Part shown: positions 24,501 to 35,905 of the stretch, piece by piece | Layout: the number at the start of each line of letters is the position of its first letter | Numbering within the stretch: the stretch's first letter is position 1 | Assembly: GCA_020747015.1 (NCBI GenBank) | Contig: JAGTJM010000030.1 | Span: 310,001-374,000 of the forward strand | DNA from: Pyrenochaeta sp. MPI-SDFR-AT-0127 | Lineage: Eukaryota; Ascomycota; Dothideomycetes; Pleosporales; Cucurbitariaceae | Direction: 5' to 3' | Length of the DNA: 64,000 nucleotides | The notes under the pieces: model-generated | What the model saw: only the letters and a program-made list of their open reading frames with translations | The model's database searches: none | What the model was told of the DNA's origin: nothing | Program-made: the position numbers and the translations under genes

Positions 24501-24936
24501 CTCTGGCATAGCGTTGTTGAAGTCAGGGAAGCTCTCACCATTGGGAGACTCTGGGATGGTTTCACGCAATGGGGTGGAATGGCCGCTGGTAGGAGGTCCC
24601 CACAATTGTGGAGTCAGGCCCTCCTGCGCTTGGATCTCGCGTGCACTGGTGTTGAAGGTTAGCCAGAGATGCCGGGCTGTTTCAGGGTGTGACAAACCGT
24701 TTGGAAAATAGTCTGCCGCCATATTCATGCGACGGGGATCCGTTGCCCAGCCTTGCGCCAGCAGCCGCGTTGCCCAGCGGATTGGACGTGTTCCCAGGGA
24801 AGCGGAGAGACCCGCTATTGGGAGGCTCGACAGGCGAGGTGTTGCCAGTCGAGGAGCCCGAGTGGGAGCCCTGGGCGGACAGCTGGGGGATGTAGTTGAG
24901 GTTGATGTGGTGTTCGGGGCGGGTGGTGGGAGCCAT
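21513..24936 (-). CDS. RRM plus Pumilio (PUF) RNA-binding protein, Jsn1/Puf2-like
   Basis: Post-transcriptional regulator that binds mRNA 3' UTRs. Exons in reading order are 24936-24698 and 24645-21513, giving 1123 aa. The 52-nt intron (GTTTGT donor, CTAAC branch, CCAG acceptor) joins GGRLFSKR to AREIQAQEG, a junction typical of the family. The long frame's own ATG at 24728 lies inside that intron, so it is not the start. Low-complexity Ser/Pro-rich N-terminal sequence precedes an RRM at about 446-520 (RSLWLGNIP; CGFVNFEN). A run of PUF repeats at about 640-945 follows (DYLGNTVVQKLFE; FGNYVMQGCLK). The C-terminus is rich in Gln, Pro, Gly and Met, with an RGR/GGRR end. The RRM-plus-PUF order matches yeast Jsn1 and Puf2. 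Confidence 0.92.
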
Positions 24937-26771
24937 TATGAATTACAGGCGCTGTGGTCGACAGTGGTAGTTCTAATGCTGGGAAGAATGGGTCGTAGGG
25001 ACGCTCGTTTACCAAAGCCAGGGTAATGTTAGAAACGCAGGTTGGTGCCGGCCAAAGGAACGTGAGGCGGTGGGATTACTGCCAGCGAAGGAGGGGACTC
25101 GGCTCAGCGCGAGGCGTGTGTGGGGTGCGCACAAAGACAGGCGTTGGATCCAGTCCGGATGGCGCACGAATGCTGCAGACACGGCGAAAGTGCAGGGCAG
25201 GGACGTGTCGAGGGCAGCCGGAGAATCTCGAGGAGGCGGCGCAGTGTCTATGCTGGCAGCGTGTGCGGGCGGGCGAGGCGATGGGAGCCGATAAGGAGTG
25301 ACGGAGGGATGCCGCTGGTGGCAATCGAGGGCGTCGTGGTCGACTATGATACAGACGGGGCAGGCGGGCGGAATAGACAGATCACCGGGGGAGGGTGGTC
25401 TGGAGAACGGAAGAAATAGGATTAAACAGATGGGCGATTAAGCAGCTGGGCTCATAGAGAGGGCGGATACAGGTGCAGCAAGTGCAGCAACGGCAGCAGT
25501 AGCAGCAGAGGGAGGGGGGAGGGGGAGAGAGAGGAGTGAGGGTGCGCGGGCAGAGCAAAGGTAAAGAGGCTTGGTGGTTGGTCGTCGGCCTCGCTTGAGG
25601 GAGACGGGGAGCCAGGCGACGCTAGAGACGGCCGATTCAGTGCAACGCCCAGCAACGAGCAGAGGGTTACAGATTACGGGCACGGCTTTGCGGGGACTGC
25701 TGCTGTTCCTGCTGCTGCTGGGTGGCCTTTTTGCTCTCTTTCTCTCGTTCTCTTGCGCGCTGTGGGAGCTTGTGTCGGCGGTGGGGGAGGGGGGGGGCCA
25801 GCATTTCGCCATGGCACTGCCCGCAGCGCAATCTTTTTTGTACAGACGGTCAGGGGCAACCACTCGACGGCCGCTGTGGTGCGCGACGATGCCTGAGTGG
25901 CTGCCCGCGGGAATGGGCAGCGAATGCCCGCAATTCTTGAAACACAGAGGCGCGTCGACAAAGTCCGTCCCTCCAGAGACTGACGTGGACAGAGGCCAGC
26001 TCTGCCCTGCCCGGCCAGGCGATTGGCCTGTTGCAGCTAAAGACGGCGCAGTGTGCGCTGCATGTGCTCGACAAAGGCCGTGTATGCCTGGCTGCGCAGA
26101 GGGCTGCGTGCCGCACATAGAGGCCACATGGAGCACTCGTCCGCGCCGTTGAAACAATCTGTCTTTCTAGAAGGGCGACGTCAGACGCAGGCGCCTTTAT
26201 GCCATTGTCTAGTGCGCCGTCCATGCCTGCGCGTGCCAGCGTGTGCCTGTGTGCCTGTGTGTGCCTGTATGGGCGCAGGCATGGGCGGGGGCTAGCAGCT
26301 CGCTGGTGCGGGAACGCCTCGACGACGTTTATCAATCGGTAACTCGCGCTATGTTTCATGTCCACAGAGCCAGCATTTCCAGCATTTCCAGCTAGCCCCC
26401 AGGAGCCTTCCGCTGACTTGGCACGGCCCGTTCTCGCACTCGTCTGTCGTCCGTCGCGTCATTCCCAGGCGCGTGTCGCTGCACCCTTTTGGCAGCAGCC
26501 CTGCGCTCGACTTTTTTTCCAACGGCGCATGAAACACACGCCCACTGTTGCATAAACCCAAGGGGGATCGCATAAGTCCAGCACACCCCAGCATTGCCGC
26601 CGCACAACGCTTCACGGCCCATTTCGCTCCTGGCACCATCATTGGTGCCGCGCCCCAACTTCTTCTGGAAGACGTCACACCACACACCCTTGATCGCTGT
26701 CCCTCGCCCGCCCACACGACGCTCCCGCTGCCTCAGGCCTGCCCTGCTCGCCTGCACTTGCCCCTCCCTTC
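24937..26771. promoter_or_regulatory. GC-rich bidirectional upstream region of the PUF and SWC2 genes
   Basis: A 1.8-kb interval between divergent start codons. It is GC-rich and low in complexity, with G runs (25513-25530, 25784-25797), GTGTGCCTGT repeats (about 26233-26270) and a doubled CCAGCATTT (26371-26389). Open frames of up to 240 codons on both strands are GC-driven and lack motifs. Long 5' leaders are plausible for both genes. Confidence 0.5.
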
Positions 26772-29030
26772 ATGTCGTCCGAGGACGTAGACGACCACGT
26801 CGCTGGCGACCATGGCCCGCCCTCTGAGCGCCCTGACGGCTCCGAGTCATCTGAAGACGATGAGAGCGAGCCCGAGGCGCCCGTGGCCCTCATGGTCACC
26901 ACCAGGGCCAGGAGGACAAATGCCGGCAATCGCATGTCCACCCTCATCGCCAAGTCGGCCGAGGAGGAGGAGGAGTGGGGAGAGGAGTGGGAGGAGGCGC
27001 CCAACGAGGAGGAGTTTCAGGGCGACGATGTGAATGAGCAGGATGATTACAACATGGACTCATCCTCTGAGGAGGGCGATGATGACGCCGACGACGACGA
27101 TGCCGGCGAGAAGGAACTGCGCAGGGCAGAGCGTCAAGAAAAGACCAAGAAGCGCAAGATGGCAACAAACCCTTTCGCTGCCCGTGTCGCCGCCGTTGCA
27201 CGCAAAAAGGTCAAGCTCGACGTTCCACCCACCCAGTCCCCCGAATCCGCCCCCCCACGACCCAAGAAAAAGTCGGAGCGAGCATCATGGATTCCGACCG
27301 AGGAGGACGGGCCTGTACGCACGTCTTCGCGGAAGCAGACCATGGCGAACAAGGAAACAACCTTGGCAAAGCTCAAAGCAAAAGACCGGAGACGAGACGA
27401 TACCCTGGCCATGATGAAAGCTGCCGAGGCCCGCAAGGCAAAGGCAAAGGAGAAACCGCTGACCCAGGCTGAGAGGCTTGCTGAAGCCGCCCGCAATGAG
27501 AGAATCAACAAAAAGACGCTACACAGATGGGAAGAGGCTGAAGAGGCCCGCGCGGCCGAACGACAAGCAAAGATTGATGCTATGAAGAACCGAGAGATTG
27601 ATGGACCGTTCGTGCGATACTACAGTGGGCCTGCAATCTGGGTCGATGACAAGATCAAATACACTGGAAAGGATGCACCCACTATGGAGTATCTCGAAGA
27701 GAAGCTCAACAAGGAGCCTTCTCAAACGGAGTCTCAGGCTGCTCAACCCGAGTCAGGAGAGTCGCAGCCTCAGATGCCAACCGCCGAACAGACACAATCT
27801 CCCGGCGCTCACCTGGACGAGAAACAACCTGCACAGAGCAATATGGATGACCTTCAGACCTCCATGAGTACACCACACATGCCCTCGCTACCAACATCCA
27901 TGGCCCCGCCCTCCCAAGAGTCTTCGCAGTTACCGTGGACGCCAGCATCGCAAGCAGTCAGCGGAGATGTCTTCATGGGATCACATGGAATGTCCTTTCC
28001 GAGCAGCATCATGTTTGCCCCGCCAAGCCAGGACTCGTTTCTCTACGGCATTGACCAATACGCTCAAAATCAGCAATCGCAATCGACGACGACAGATCTC
28101 CCACCCAATCCCTTCACACAAGCCTCGCCCTACCAACAACAATATGTAACCTCACAAACACCCTACTCTCAGCAACATCCCTCTCTCGGCGACCCTCTCC
28201 TCACCCAACATGGCGGTGCTATTGGTCCCCAGGCCCTATTGTCACAGTTCCAGAAATCACTTGCTCCACCCATTCCACCCGCACCGCCACGCCGGAGAGT
28301 GATAAGGCGAGCCTTGCGGAATCTCCTGATACTGTCCAACTTTCCCAATCTAGACGCACCTCCAATATCCTCTCGCGCAAAGACTGCTGCATCTCTGATC
28401 AAGGACAAAGACAAGTCTGCCCTAATCCAATTGTCCAAGGCGCTGTTCAACTGGTCTCTCCCCGACGCTACTGCGTTTGTAACCGCCATGCTCGCCTCTT
28501 CCGCCATCAAGCCCACCAAAAAGAACCTTGCAGCCCACGACGCAGCCCTCGCACCCAAGAAGCCCCTTTGTGCCGTTACAAACGCTGTTGCACGCTACCG
28601 CGACCCAGAGACGGGTATAGCATATCGCGATGCACGCGCATTTGGTGTCCTGAGAGGCGTTGTGGGAGGTGGTTTTGTGTGGAGTGGAGCCCTGGGGTGC
28701 TATGTCGGAGGCAGAGCAAAGCCACTCGAGAGCATGAGTGGCGGGAAAGGCTTTTTAGGCATGCCACCTGCTAAGAACGTGCCAAGGCGATTCTGGGAGA
28801 TGGGAGGCGAGAGAAAAGTTATACCACCTTCTACGAGTGTGGAAGGGCAGGCACCAACCCCAGCCGGAGACAAACACCAAACAGCACCAATGCAGTCGCA
28901 AACCACAGGCAAGACTCCGGCCGTGGGAGGTCTTGATGCACCGACCGGTTCTGCACCCGTCATCTCACAGCAAAATCCTGCCCCTGTCAAAGCAGAACCT
29001 GTGAGCACAACCACCCAAGCCAGCAAGTGA
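26772..29030 (+). CDS. VPS72: SWR1-complex subunit SWC2/VPS72 (YL1 family)
   Basis: Chromatin protein that binds H2A.Z-H2B for the SWR1 remodeller. Single exon, 752 aa. The N-terminal YL1 region is strongly acidic (EEEEEWGEEWEEAPNEEEF, then Asp-rich stretches) and followed by basic, coiled-coil-like sequence to about residue 290, which is the histone-binding half. A long Gln/Pro/Ser-rich linker follows. The YL1_C module is at about residues 597-640 (KPLCAVTNAVARYRDPETG; AYRDARAFGVLR). The Pro/Thr-rich tail is unremarkable. Longer than yeast Swc2, as usual in Pezizomycotina, because of the linker. Confidence 0.92.
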   Translation: MSSEDVDDHVAGDHGPPSERPDGSESSEDDESEPEAPVALMVTTRARRTNAGNRMSTLIAKSAEEEEEWGEEWEEAPNEEEFQGDDVNEQDDYNMDSSSEEGDDDADDDDAGEKELRRAERQEKTKKRKMATNPFAARVAAVARKKVKLDVPPTQSPESAPPRPKKKSERASWIPTEEDGPVRTSSRKQTMANKETTLAKLKAKDRRRDDTLAMMKAAEARKAKAKEKPLTQAERLAEAARNERINKKTLHRWEEAEEARAAERQAKIDAMKNREIDGPFVRYYSGPAIWVDDKIKYTGKDAPTMEYLEEKLNKEPSQTESQAAQPESGESQPQMPTAEQTQSPGAHLDEKQPAQSNMDDLQTSMSTPHMPSLPTSMAPPSQESSQLPWTPASQAVSGDVFMGSHGMSFPSSIMFAPPSQDSFLYGIDQYAQNQQSQSTTTDLPPNPFTQASPYQQQYVTSQTPYSQQHPSLGDPLLTQHGGAIGPQALLSQFQKSLAPPIPPAPPRRRVIRRALRNLLILSNFPNLDAPPISSRAKTAASLIKDKDKSALIQLSKALFNWSLPDATAFVTAMLASSAIKPTKKNLAAHDAALAPKKPLCAVTNAVARYRDPETGIAYRDARAFGVLRGVVGGGFVWSGALGCYVGGRAKPLESMSGGKGFLGMPPAKNVPRRFWEMGGERKVIPPSTSVEGQAPTPAGDKHQTAPMQSQTTGKTPAVGGLDAPTGSAPVISQQNPAPVKAEPVSTTTQASK

Positions 29031-29897
29031 AGCGTTCCCGTCCCCCATCGAAATAACAGAACGAGGAGAACACTGCTAGAATAATGAACATGGATTCTGT
29101 TGAAAATAACTCCTTCCAAGACCAAGAAAACTCATGTATAATGAACTTGTATTAAGCAAACAAAAAAAATTTAATCATAATATCTTCATATCTTTCTCGT
29201 ATCTTTGCCGTATTGATGAGAATTGCTAAACTTCCTCTCCTCTGCTTTTTTTTAAAGTGTGCACATATAGACGGCATGTTGGGGGAGGAGACCCTTAGGG
29301 CTATGCTACTTGAGTGATATTGAACACTTTGTATCTTTTAATTTGATAGAAGTGAGAGGACATCTGCATAGGTGAGGGTAAATCAGGTCTTGGTCTCGTC
29401 TTTCTCGTTAGAAAGGGGTGGATGAGTGGTGTTGCAACGCTACCAGGCGAGGTCGGGTAACATTCACGCTTTGATTGTGGATGCAAGTCTTGCGATGATA
29501 CACTAGTTGATAAAAACAAACTAGCATCACGAAGCTGGCAGGTAGATTGATGAGTGAAACAACACGACATAGACATCTGAAGCCTCGAATGAGACCAACC
29601 AAACATGATGACAGACAGTCACCAAAGTACAACGATGGGTAAAGTGGCAGTATTTTGAAGGATCAAAGGTCCATGATATGCATTGATGGTTAGCAGACAA
29701 TGAATCTCAAACGCCATCCGTCTTGTCATTCCCATCCGCAAGAGCTTTTCAGGCGCTCATAGCTATACATGCCGATGCCCGCAGAAGCAACTCCGTGTCC
29801 ACCATGATGAAGAACCAGGCGGACCAGTAGTTCCAGAGAAACCGCCACTCGACTCCAGCAGACATGACCGTCGTAGTCATCGTCAAAGTGCACCCGC
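29031..29897. other. Convergent 3' region between SWC2 and eS24
   Basis: About 870 bp between converging genes. A/T-rich tracts after the SWC2 stop (about 29156-29215) suit 3'-end formation. Minus-strand frames at 29301-29632 have no motif. Nothing else is seen. Confidence 0.5.
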
Positions 29898-30454
29898 TTA
29901 TTTCTTGTCCTTCTTCGCACCGCCCTTGGTCTTGGCTGTGCCCCGGAACTCCTTCATCCTGTTCTTGCGCTGCTTGCCTGTTGCCTTGTCAGTATTTGGC
30001 CTTCAACAAATCATCCATACCCAGTCCCGTATCCAGAACAGTATGTGGGTGGGCGCGAGAGACGTACGTTGCTGCCTGCTGGCCTTCTCGACCTTGGTGG
30101 CCATGCCGTATCTTACTAGCCTGTAGCGGGGCTCGAACTTCTTCATGGCCTCGTTGCTGTCGTAGATGAGGGCAAAGCCGGTGCTCTTGCCGCCACCGAA
30201 GTGTGTCTTGAATCCGAAGACGGAGACATCGTCCTTCTTGGCCTTGTACAGCTCACCGAGCTTGCCACGGAGCTCGTCCTTGGAAACGTTCGCGCGGTTG
30301 GGGTGGAGGACATCGCTATATGATCTTGGTCAGACCCTGCCCTTCCAAGTTGTACGCCGGGTATTTCCTGCACTTACACGACCATCTGACGACGTCCGAG
30401 GAGGGGGTTGCGGATGAACTTGCGCGTGCGCAGGGTAACTTGGGAATCGGCCAT
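29898..30454 (-). CDS. RPS24: 40S ribosomal protein eS24
   Basis: Component of the small cytosolic ribosomal subunit. Exons in reading order are 30454-30378, 30315-30068 and 29977-29898, giving 134 aa, the normal size. The protein runs from [19 protein letters not shown] through [20 protein letters not shown] to a Lys-rich end ([10 protein letters not shown]). Introns are 62 and 90 nt with consensus GTAAGT and GTACGT donors. A further 5'-UTR intron is likely at 30474-30538 (GTACGT donor, GACGCGTTACAG acceptor), which is common in fungal ribosomal-protein genes. No long unspliced frame covers this gene, so it is easily missed. Confidence 0.95.
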
Positions 30455-30845
30455 GGTGAAGGATAGGTTCGACCTGTAACGCGTCAATTAGGCCGCGCTC
30501 TTTGTCAACGCAGCGTAGATATTGGTCTCTAGACGTACTGAACAGAGCTCGATCCTGCTGTTGTCGATTCACTGTGATGTTAGCTGGCGGCAGGATGTTG
30601 TCGTCAACGAGTAGTGCGGTCGAAATTCATGTGTCGCTAAGCGAGTCTGCCAAGAGCAAGACCGCCCCGCAGAAAACTGCAAATTAGGTAAGCGCACATG
30701 AACTTCGAACACCATTACTCCCAGCACTGCTGCACTCAGGCATACTTTTAACCTTGACACGAAAGGACTAAACCGACTGCAAGTTTTCAGCTTGCTCCAG
30801 GCATCACTGTAAATATATTAGTCGTATCAACACATATCCATCGCC
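30455..30845. promoter_or_regulatory. Bidirectional upstream region of eS24 and the EFM3-like gene
   Basis: A 391-bp interval between divergent start codons, containing the inferred eS24 5'-UTR intron (30474-30538, minus strand). Specific factor sites cannot be assigned. Confidence 0.5.
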
Positions 30846-32208
30846 ATGGACAACCTGCAGCATGCCTCGGAGCTTCGCATTTTACGGCGCCAGTACTTTC
30901 AACTGGTAGAGCCATCTCAATTACGATGGCCAGACACAGATGTTTTGAAGGCACCCGAAGTCCAGTCGTGGCTGTTTGCCAACCTGTTCGATGTGGACAG
31001 AATCACCTCACCACCACTGGAACGCTATCAGCTCAGAGTGTTGAAATTGCTCATCTCTAAGCTGGAAAAGTCGATTGACGACCCGGAAGAGGATGTACGA
31101 CCACCTGTCTCTTCACGGTGGCATTTATTGCAAAGTTTTACAGCACAGTTTACCATGTTTTGAATCTGAGTGACTTTGAACGTAGACCACTGTTGTGACG
31201 ATGCGCAACCTCCTTCAAGTCTTATGCTGATTTGACTCTCTTCTTTGCCGGCAGGAAATTTCAGATGACCTCATGTCCGCGATGTCGACTCTCCTCACTT
31301 CCAGTGTCCCTTCGGAAGCCGATTCTGCTCAACAGAAGGCTTTTGTGACGTATTCGTACCCAGACTCTACTGGCAGCACCACCGCGGATGAGCGGACAGT
31401 AACGCTCCTAGAAGCTCGGTCCGTCATCTCGTCGTCCGGAACTACCGGGCTTCGGACGTGGGAAGCTGCATTGCTGCTTGGGTCGTATCTTGCTTCTGAG
31501 ACTGGCCGAAGAATGATCCATGGAAAGAGAGTTTTTGAACTAGGTGCAGGGACTGGCATGCTTTCCATACTCTGCGCCAAGTACCTGGCAGTGGCCGGTA
31601 TTGTTGCTACAGACGGCGATGAGGCCGTCGTTGATGCCATTACAACGAATCTCTTCTTAAACGGACTTGACACTAATGAGACGTCTGGATGCCCAGTTCG
31701 AACGGCAGCACTCAAGTGGGGATGGCCAATTGACACGACAACATTCTCAGAAGACTATGGAATGGAGGCACCAGAAATCGTCGTTGGGGCAGACGTCGTA
31801 AGCTGCCGTCATAGCCATCATCGTTGACAAAGGGAATATTAACAACGCCATAGACGTATGACAAGTCCGTCATTCCCCGCCTGGTCTCGACATTGAGGGA
31901 ATTTTTCGAATTGAATCCGGCACTCCAAGTACTCATTTCTGCAACAATACGCAATGAGCAGACGTTCGAGACTTTTCTGAACGCGTGTAGTGGGTCTCTC
32001 CACGTCTTGTCTCTGTCGAGTTACGAAATCGGGCGAGCGTTTTGCTGACTTTTGTGGGGTAGAGCGGAACGGCTTCAGTTTCGAGCACATTGAGTTCCCA
32101 CCAGTCCCTGAACATCTCCAGAATGGTCCGTTTTATCCATCCGCAACCCCAATACAAATTTGGCGGATTACCAGACGTCAGACATCCGAGGATGTCTTTG
32201 CGATCTAA
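30846..32208 (+). CDS. FAM86/EFM3-like protein-lysine methyltransferase (eEF2)
   Basis: Seven-beta-strand SAM-dependent methyltransferase; the fungal and human relatives (Efm3, FAM86A/EEF2KMT) trimethylate a lysine of elongation factor 2. Inferred exons are 30846-31094, 31255-31797, 31854-31989 and 32063-32208, giving 357 aa. The N-terminus matches the FAM86 lead-in (RILRRQYFQL...LRWP). Motif I is FELGAGTGMLSILCAKY, followed by ATDGDEAVVDAITTN and the post-motif GADVTYDKSVIPRLV. The C-terminus ends in the family's GPFYPSATPIQIWRI. Intron 1 is long (160 nt) but joins DPEED to EISDDL as expected. The exact acceptor of the last intron (32062 or 32064) is less certain. Confidence 0.85.
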
Positions 32209-33739
32209 TCGATCGTCCTGACACTTCTCACCGACCAACACGTGTCGGCCTAGACTGCGGATACCTCGCGCTATTATGTAGAGTCCTGCATGCGGTAACG
32301 TTTCAAGTTCTGACTAAATTTTCATCACCACGAAACAACCAGGCGAATGAATGCTCCTGGCTTGCGATCCCATTGGCCCTCTGTCGGGGCTTTTTGGCAC
32401 AGTAGAGCTACGCGAATAGAAAATAGACCCGAAGCTTCGTATGCATTGTCGGTCACCTAGGCAGACGCAGTTGCCCCCAATGGCGAATCCTAAGCCAGGA
32501 GCCAACACGATGGTTGAAAGTTTGTGATGGTGCTGGCGAAGTTTTCAGCACGCTGTGCTCAACCCTGCCTTTTGCATGCTCTTGCGTGATTTCTATTACC
32601 TGAGCGAATGCGACCAGAGCACCGCACCCAGAGAGCGGTGCCACGTTCGCAATAAGGCTTCATTGTACTACGAAAATTCGCGATACAAGAGATACTTGTG
32701 CTGCAGCAACAGATATGCACCCGAATGGACAATGCAGGCCACTTTGGTACCCGCTGCAAGTCGCACCGAACTGCGAAACGTGGACCTGGTCTCTCGCGGA
32801 CCCATTGTGTGGCAGCGACACGGCCTGCGATTCGTCAAAAAGCAGTGCCGTTATGCACAACACCTCTACGGAGGGGGTCAACTGAACATCCAGCTTCCCC
32901 GCCGCTGCTGCAACGGGAAAACCCAGATTGACTCCAAGGCACCGTGGTGGATGGAAGTGGGGGATGTGCTTGAAGAGCCAGCCAACAGCGGCTCTAGGAT
33001 GGCGTGCTGGGTGTGATCGATGGCTCCATCGTGCTCGCCATTGTGAATCATCCCTACACGCGTCAGGACAACCCGGCTATATAATTAGAGCTGCCGTCAC
33101 AAACTTAAATCTAGAACTCGTGTCTAACAAGCGCTGACGCGAAGGTCCATATTACTTATTGATCGCACTCCCACCCTGTTATCTTCCCATCTCAAACAGA
33201 GTGCTCTATCGGACCGCCGCTGAAAGCCGCCTGTCTTCTGGAAACCCTCGGCTTTACCATTGTCACAATCAATCGACCAGGGAGCTTATCGCTGTTGAAG
33301 CCCTGCCAGGAGATCGGACCGTTGACGTGCTCCTATCAAGGGACATTGGGACCTGTCTCTATCCTCCCTTTCGGCATCGCACGGCCCTTATCATCAGTGT
33401 AAGTTTGCCACATTCGAACAGGCTTGGTCACAGCCTTTGTTGTATCTTATCATCGTGACCCTTGTCGGTTGCATTCCAATCGCGAGTGCATTTCCCCGAG
33501 ATCTTAATGCGCCACCAAACACCGTTCCTGGCTAAATAGTTGGCTGCAGCACCGACCGCGATAAGGAATACCGGTACGAGGCACGTCCTTTCGTCATATC
33601 AGCAGCTGTCCAGCTACTCTGTCAAGGCTGTGTCACCGCTCTTTTCTCGCTACTTCTCCAGCCCAAACGAGATCGCTCACCATTGCGCACCGTGCGCGAT
33701 TTAACTGAGTGAGGCTTTAAAGTTCACCGACTTCCAACA
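32209..33739. other. Intergenic region without a recognised gene
   Basis: About 1.5 kb. The longest frame (plus, 32555-33016, 153 codons) has no motif, no homologue I recognise and unusual composition, so I do not call it. The last 200 bp presumably form the Ecl1-like gene's promoter and leader. Confidence 0.45.
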
Positions 33740-34788
33740 ATGGCCACGCATCACGTCCGTCATCCGTCTCATCATTCGAAAAAAGCGTTGCCTGCGCACG
33801 CACGGCCTGCAAGACCCGCCGCGCTGTCGAAACGTACGCATTCCTACGGCAAGAGCAACTCCAAAGTCGTTCATCAAACGGAGGTGGAAAGCGAGGACGA
33901 CGACGAATCAATGGCCGTGAGCTTTCTGAACTACTGGTATGTTGCACATCTATTTATAGCTCTGGACCTCTCTCTCTCTCAACGTAACACTAACGTGTTG
34001 TAGCACTGTCTGCGAAAAGCAAATTGTCGTCCCAAGTAACTCCGTGCTCTATTGCTCAGAAAGGTATGATGTTGCAACACCAGTAATGCATTCAAATTCC
34101 ATACTAACGCGCGTATAGCTGCCGGAAGACGGATTCAGAGAAGAGCCTCACACACCACTACGATCACTACTCTCCACCAACAACACCTTTTGGTAGCATG
34201 TCCTTTGAGGATCTGACTTTCCGTGACATCGTGCCTCAACGATCACCGACTCAACCTGAATCCAAGCGTTCATCATGTGCATTTTCGGACTTTTCTTCGG
34301 ACGATAACACTCAGTCCAGCGATGAGAAGTCCCAACGCTCAGATTCTGAAGCGTCACGTTACCTCCGCAAGTTTCAAGCATCTTCATATTCGACTGAGAC
34401 GGTTCGACCTTACCGCCCTCGCTATTCTCGCGCGTCAACATCCCAAGTCAGTTTCAGCACGGCACCATCGCTATCACATACGCCAGCGTCATCAGTAAGC
34501 TACTCATTACCATATACTCCGGCGTACCCGGCACCAACAACTTCTCGCCCTCTCCCGCCAAGGAATAATCCCCACAATTCTTCATATGGTTCCAAGTCGA
34601 TTGATCTTGTCACACCGTTGACAGCACCTTCGAGCCCCAAGTATTATTCGCACAAAACGCCACCAATATCGAGGACATCGATAAGTACCATCGAAGGCGA
34701 GATCGTGTATGCGAAAAGCCCAGTGCCTTCGCTTTCGGCTGCCAATGGCAGTCTCAGTCTACTCATCTCTTCTACGCCTCGCGCGTGA
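33740..34788 (+). CDS. Ecl1-family zinc-binding life-span regulator
   Basis: Homologue of fission yeast Ecl1/2/3, small zinc-binding proteins that extend chronological life span under nutrient stress; the filamentous-fungal members are longer. Inferred exons are 33740-33936, 34004-34063 and 34119-34788, giving 308 aa. The conserved core is spread over all three exons and reads FLNYCTVCEKQIVVPSNS, then LYCSESCRK, with four cysteines in a C-x2-C and C-x3-C arrangement for one zinc. The N-terminus is basic. The C-terminal 200 residues are Ser/Pro/Tyr-rich, probably disordered. Splicing is well supported because only joined exons rebuild the zinc core. Confidence 0.87.
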
Positions 34789-35132
34789 TCGGTTGCGCAA
34801 TATTTCTTTCTCATTCGGGTCCAACAGCGTGAGCCCTAGTTTAACGACATATTTATAATGATTCTCATGGAGGATGATGTTTGCTATGCGGGCGTAGCTA
34901 TCACAGAATGTGGCGATACTGCCCACGTTTAAAAGTTTTGAGGTTTTGTCGAGGAGAAGGACAAGTCATATGATACCAGTGAATAGCAGGATATGTAGAT
35001 CACAATCGAATGAGCATCAGTGAGGCTCAACAACGCACTTCTTCTCTTGATATTGTCGTCATTAGTTTAGTATTTGAGTGAGACATTAAATACTGATCGG
35101 CCTATACCTTGATGAGTTCAGAACGTAACCTT
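34789..35132. other. 3' region between converging genes
   Basis: A 344-bp AT-leaning stretch that should hold the 3' UTRs of the Ecl1-like gene and the uncertain orphan gene. No other feature is seen. Confidence 0.45.
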
Positions 35133-35905
35133 TTAGACCTCAATGTCCACGGCATCCGCCAAGTCATCTACCAGTCGATGTACAAGCCTGCCCTCCTCGC
35201 GTTCCAATCCCATCCTACCCAAATCCCAACTAACGTGATCAATGCTAAGGAAATCTGCTCGGCGCCGCTGTATCATAGAAGCATGTATCACACCAAACAG
35301 CAACGCCGCACGATCGCGCCAGTTGCCACACCAGTCCATCCCGCACTGTTTGGCAGCCTCAACAAAGCACTTCACCAACACTTTTCGCTCGACCTCGACT
35401 CCCTCGCACATGGACAGCATAGGCAGCAAGTGCTGCACATCAGCATTGAAACTATGCGATCCTGGCAGAAACGAGGAGTACACCATGGCGAAGCCAAGCT
35501 GTAAGATGGGAAGCGAGAACGTAAAGTACAAGGCGTCAGTATCACCCTGAGGGTCTTTGCGAGCTCGTAGATCCATCATTCGCTCGGCGAATAGGGTCCT
35601 TTGACAAGGATGGTGTGCATACTTCTGCAGATTGAACTCCAGGTCCATGCGCTGTGGAGCTGGGCATGCTGCTGCTTGGGTGTGAGGTCGAGATATTCAG
35701 TAGTGAATGTTATGGAGTTAGTTGTGAGGGCGTCGTCGTGAATGAGCACTCCGTTGTAGGTTAAATTGTATGTAACGAATTGCAGCTGATTCGAAATCTG
35801 TCTTAGATACCTTGGAGGATACAGGTGCTGGCGAAATACGGTGTCGTGAAAGTATAGAGTGTGTGAGGCAGCCACTGTGAGGCAGTCACTGGTAGCTCGG
35901 ATCAC
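35133..35905 (-). CDS. Uncertain orphan gene in two overlapping frames
   Basis: I do not recognise this gene. One frame (35648-35133, ATG start) gives 171 aa beginning MDLEFNLQKY. A second frame on the same strand (35905-35576) is open for 109 codons but has only a GTG at its head; it is preceded by a branch-like CTAAAC and an acceptor (ATTATAG at about 35911-35917). The two overlap around 35648 with a one-base shift, where LHSA of the upstream frame meets MDLEF of the downstream one. They could be one gene with a frameshift, a gene with an unseen intron, or one real and one chance frame. No domain or signal peptide is visible. Confidence 0.38.

Noticed and set aside
24682..24728. ATG at 24728 as the PUF start
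   Set aside because: It lies next to a consensus 52-nt intron whose removal joins two conserved segments.
25438..26157. 239-codon minus-strand open frame in the PUF/SWC2 upstream region
   Set aside because: Composition is driven by GC-rich simple sequence, and no motif, homologue or intron is visible. An opposite-strand frame of similar length overlaps it.
32555..33016. 153-codon plus-strand frame
   Set aside because: No domain, no signal peptide and no introns connecting it to anything; composition does not look coding.
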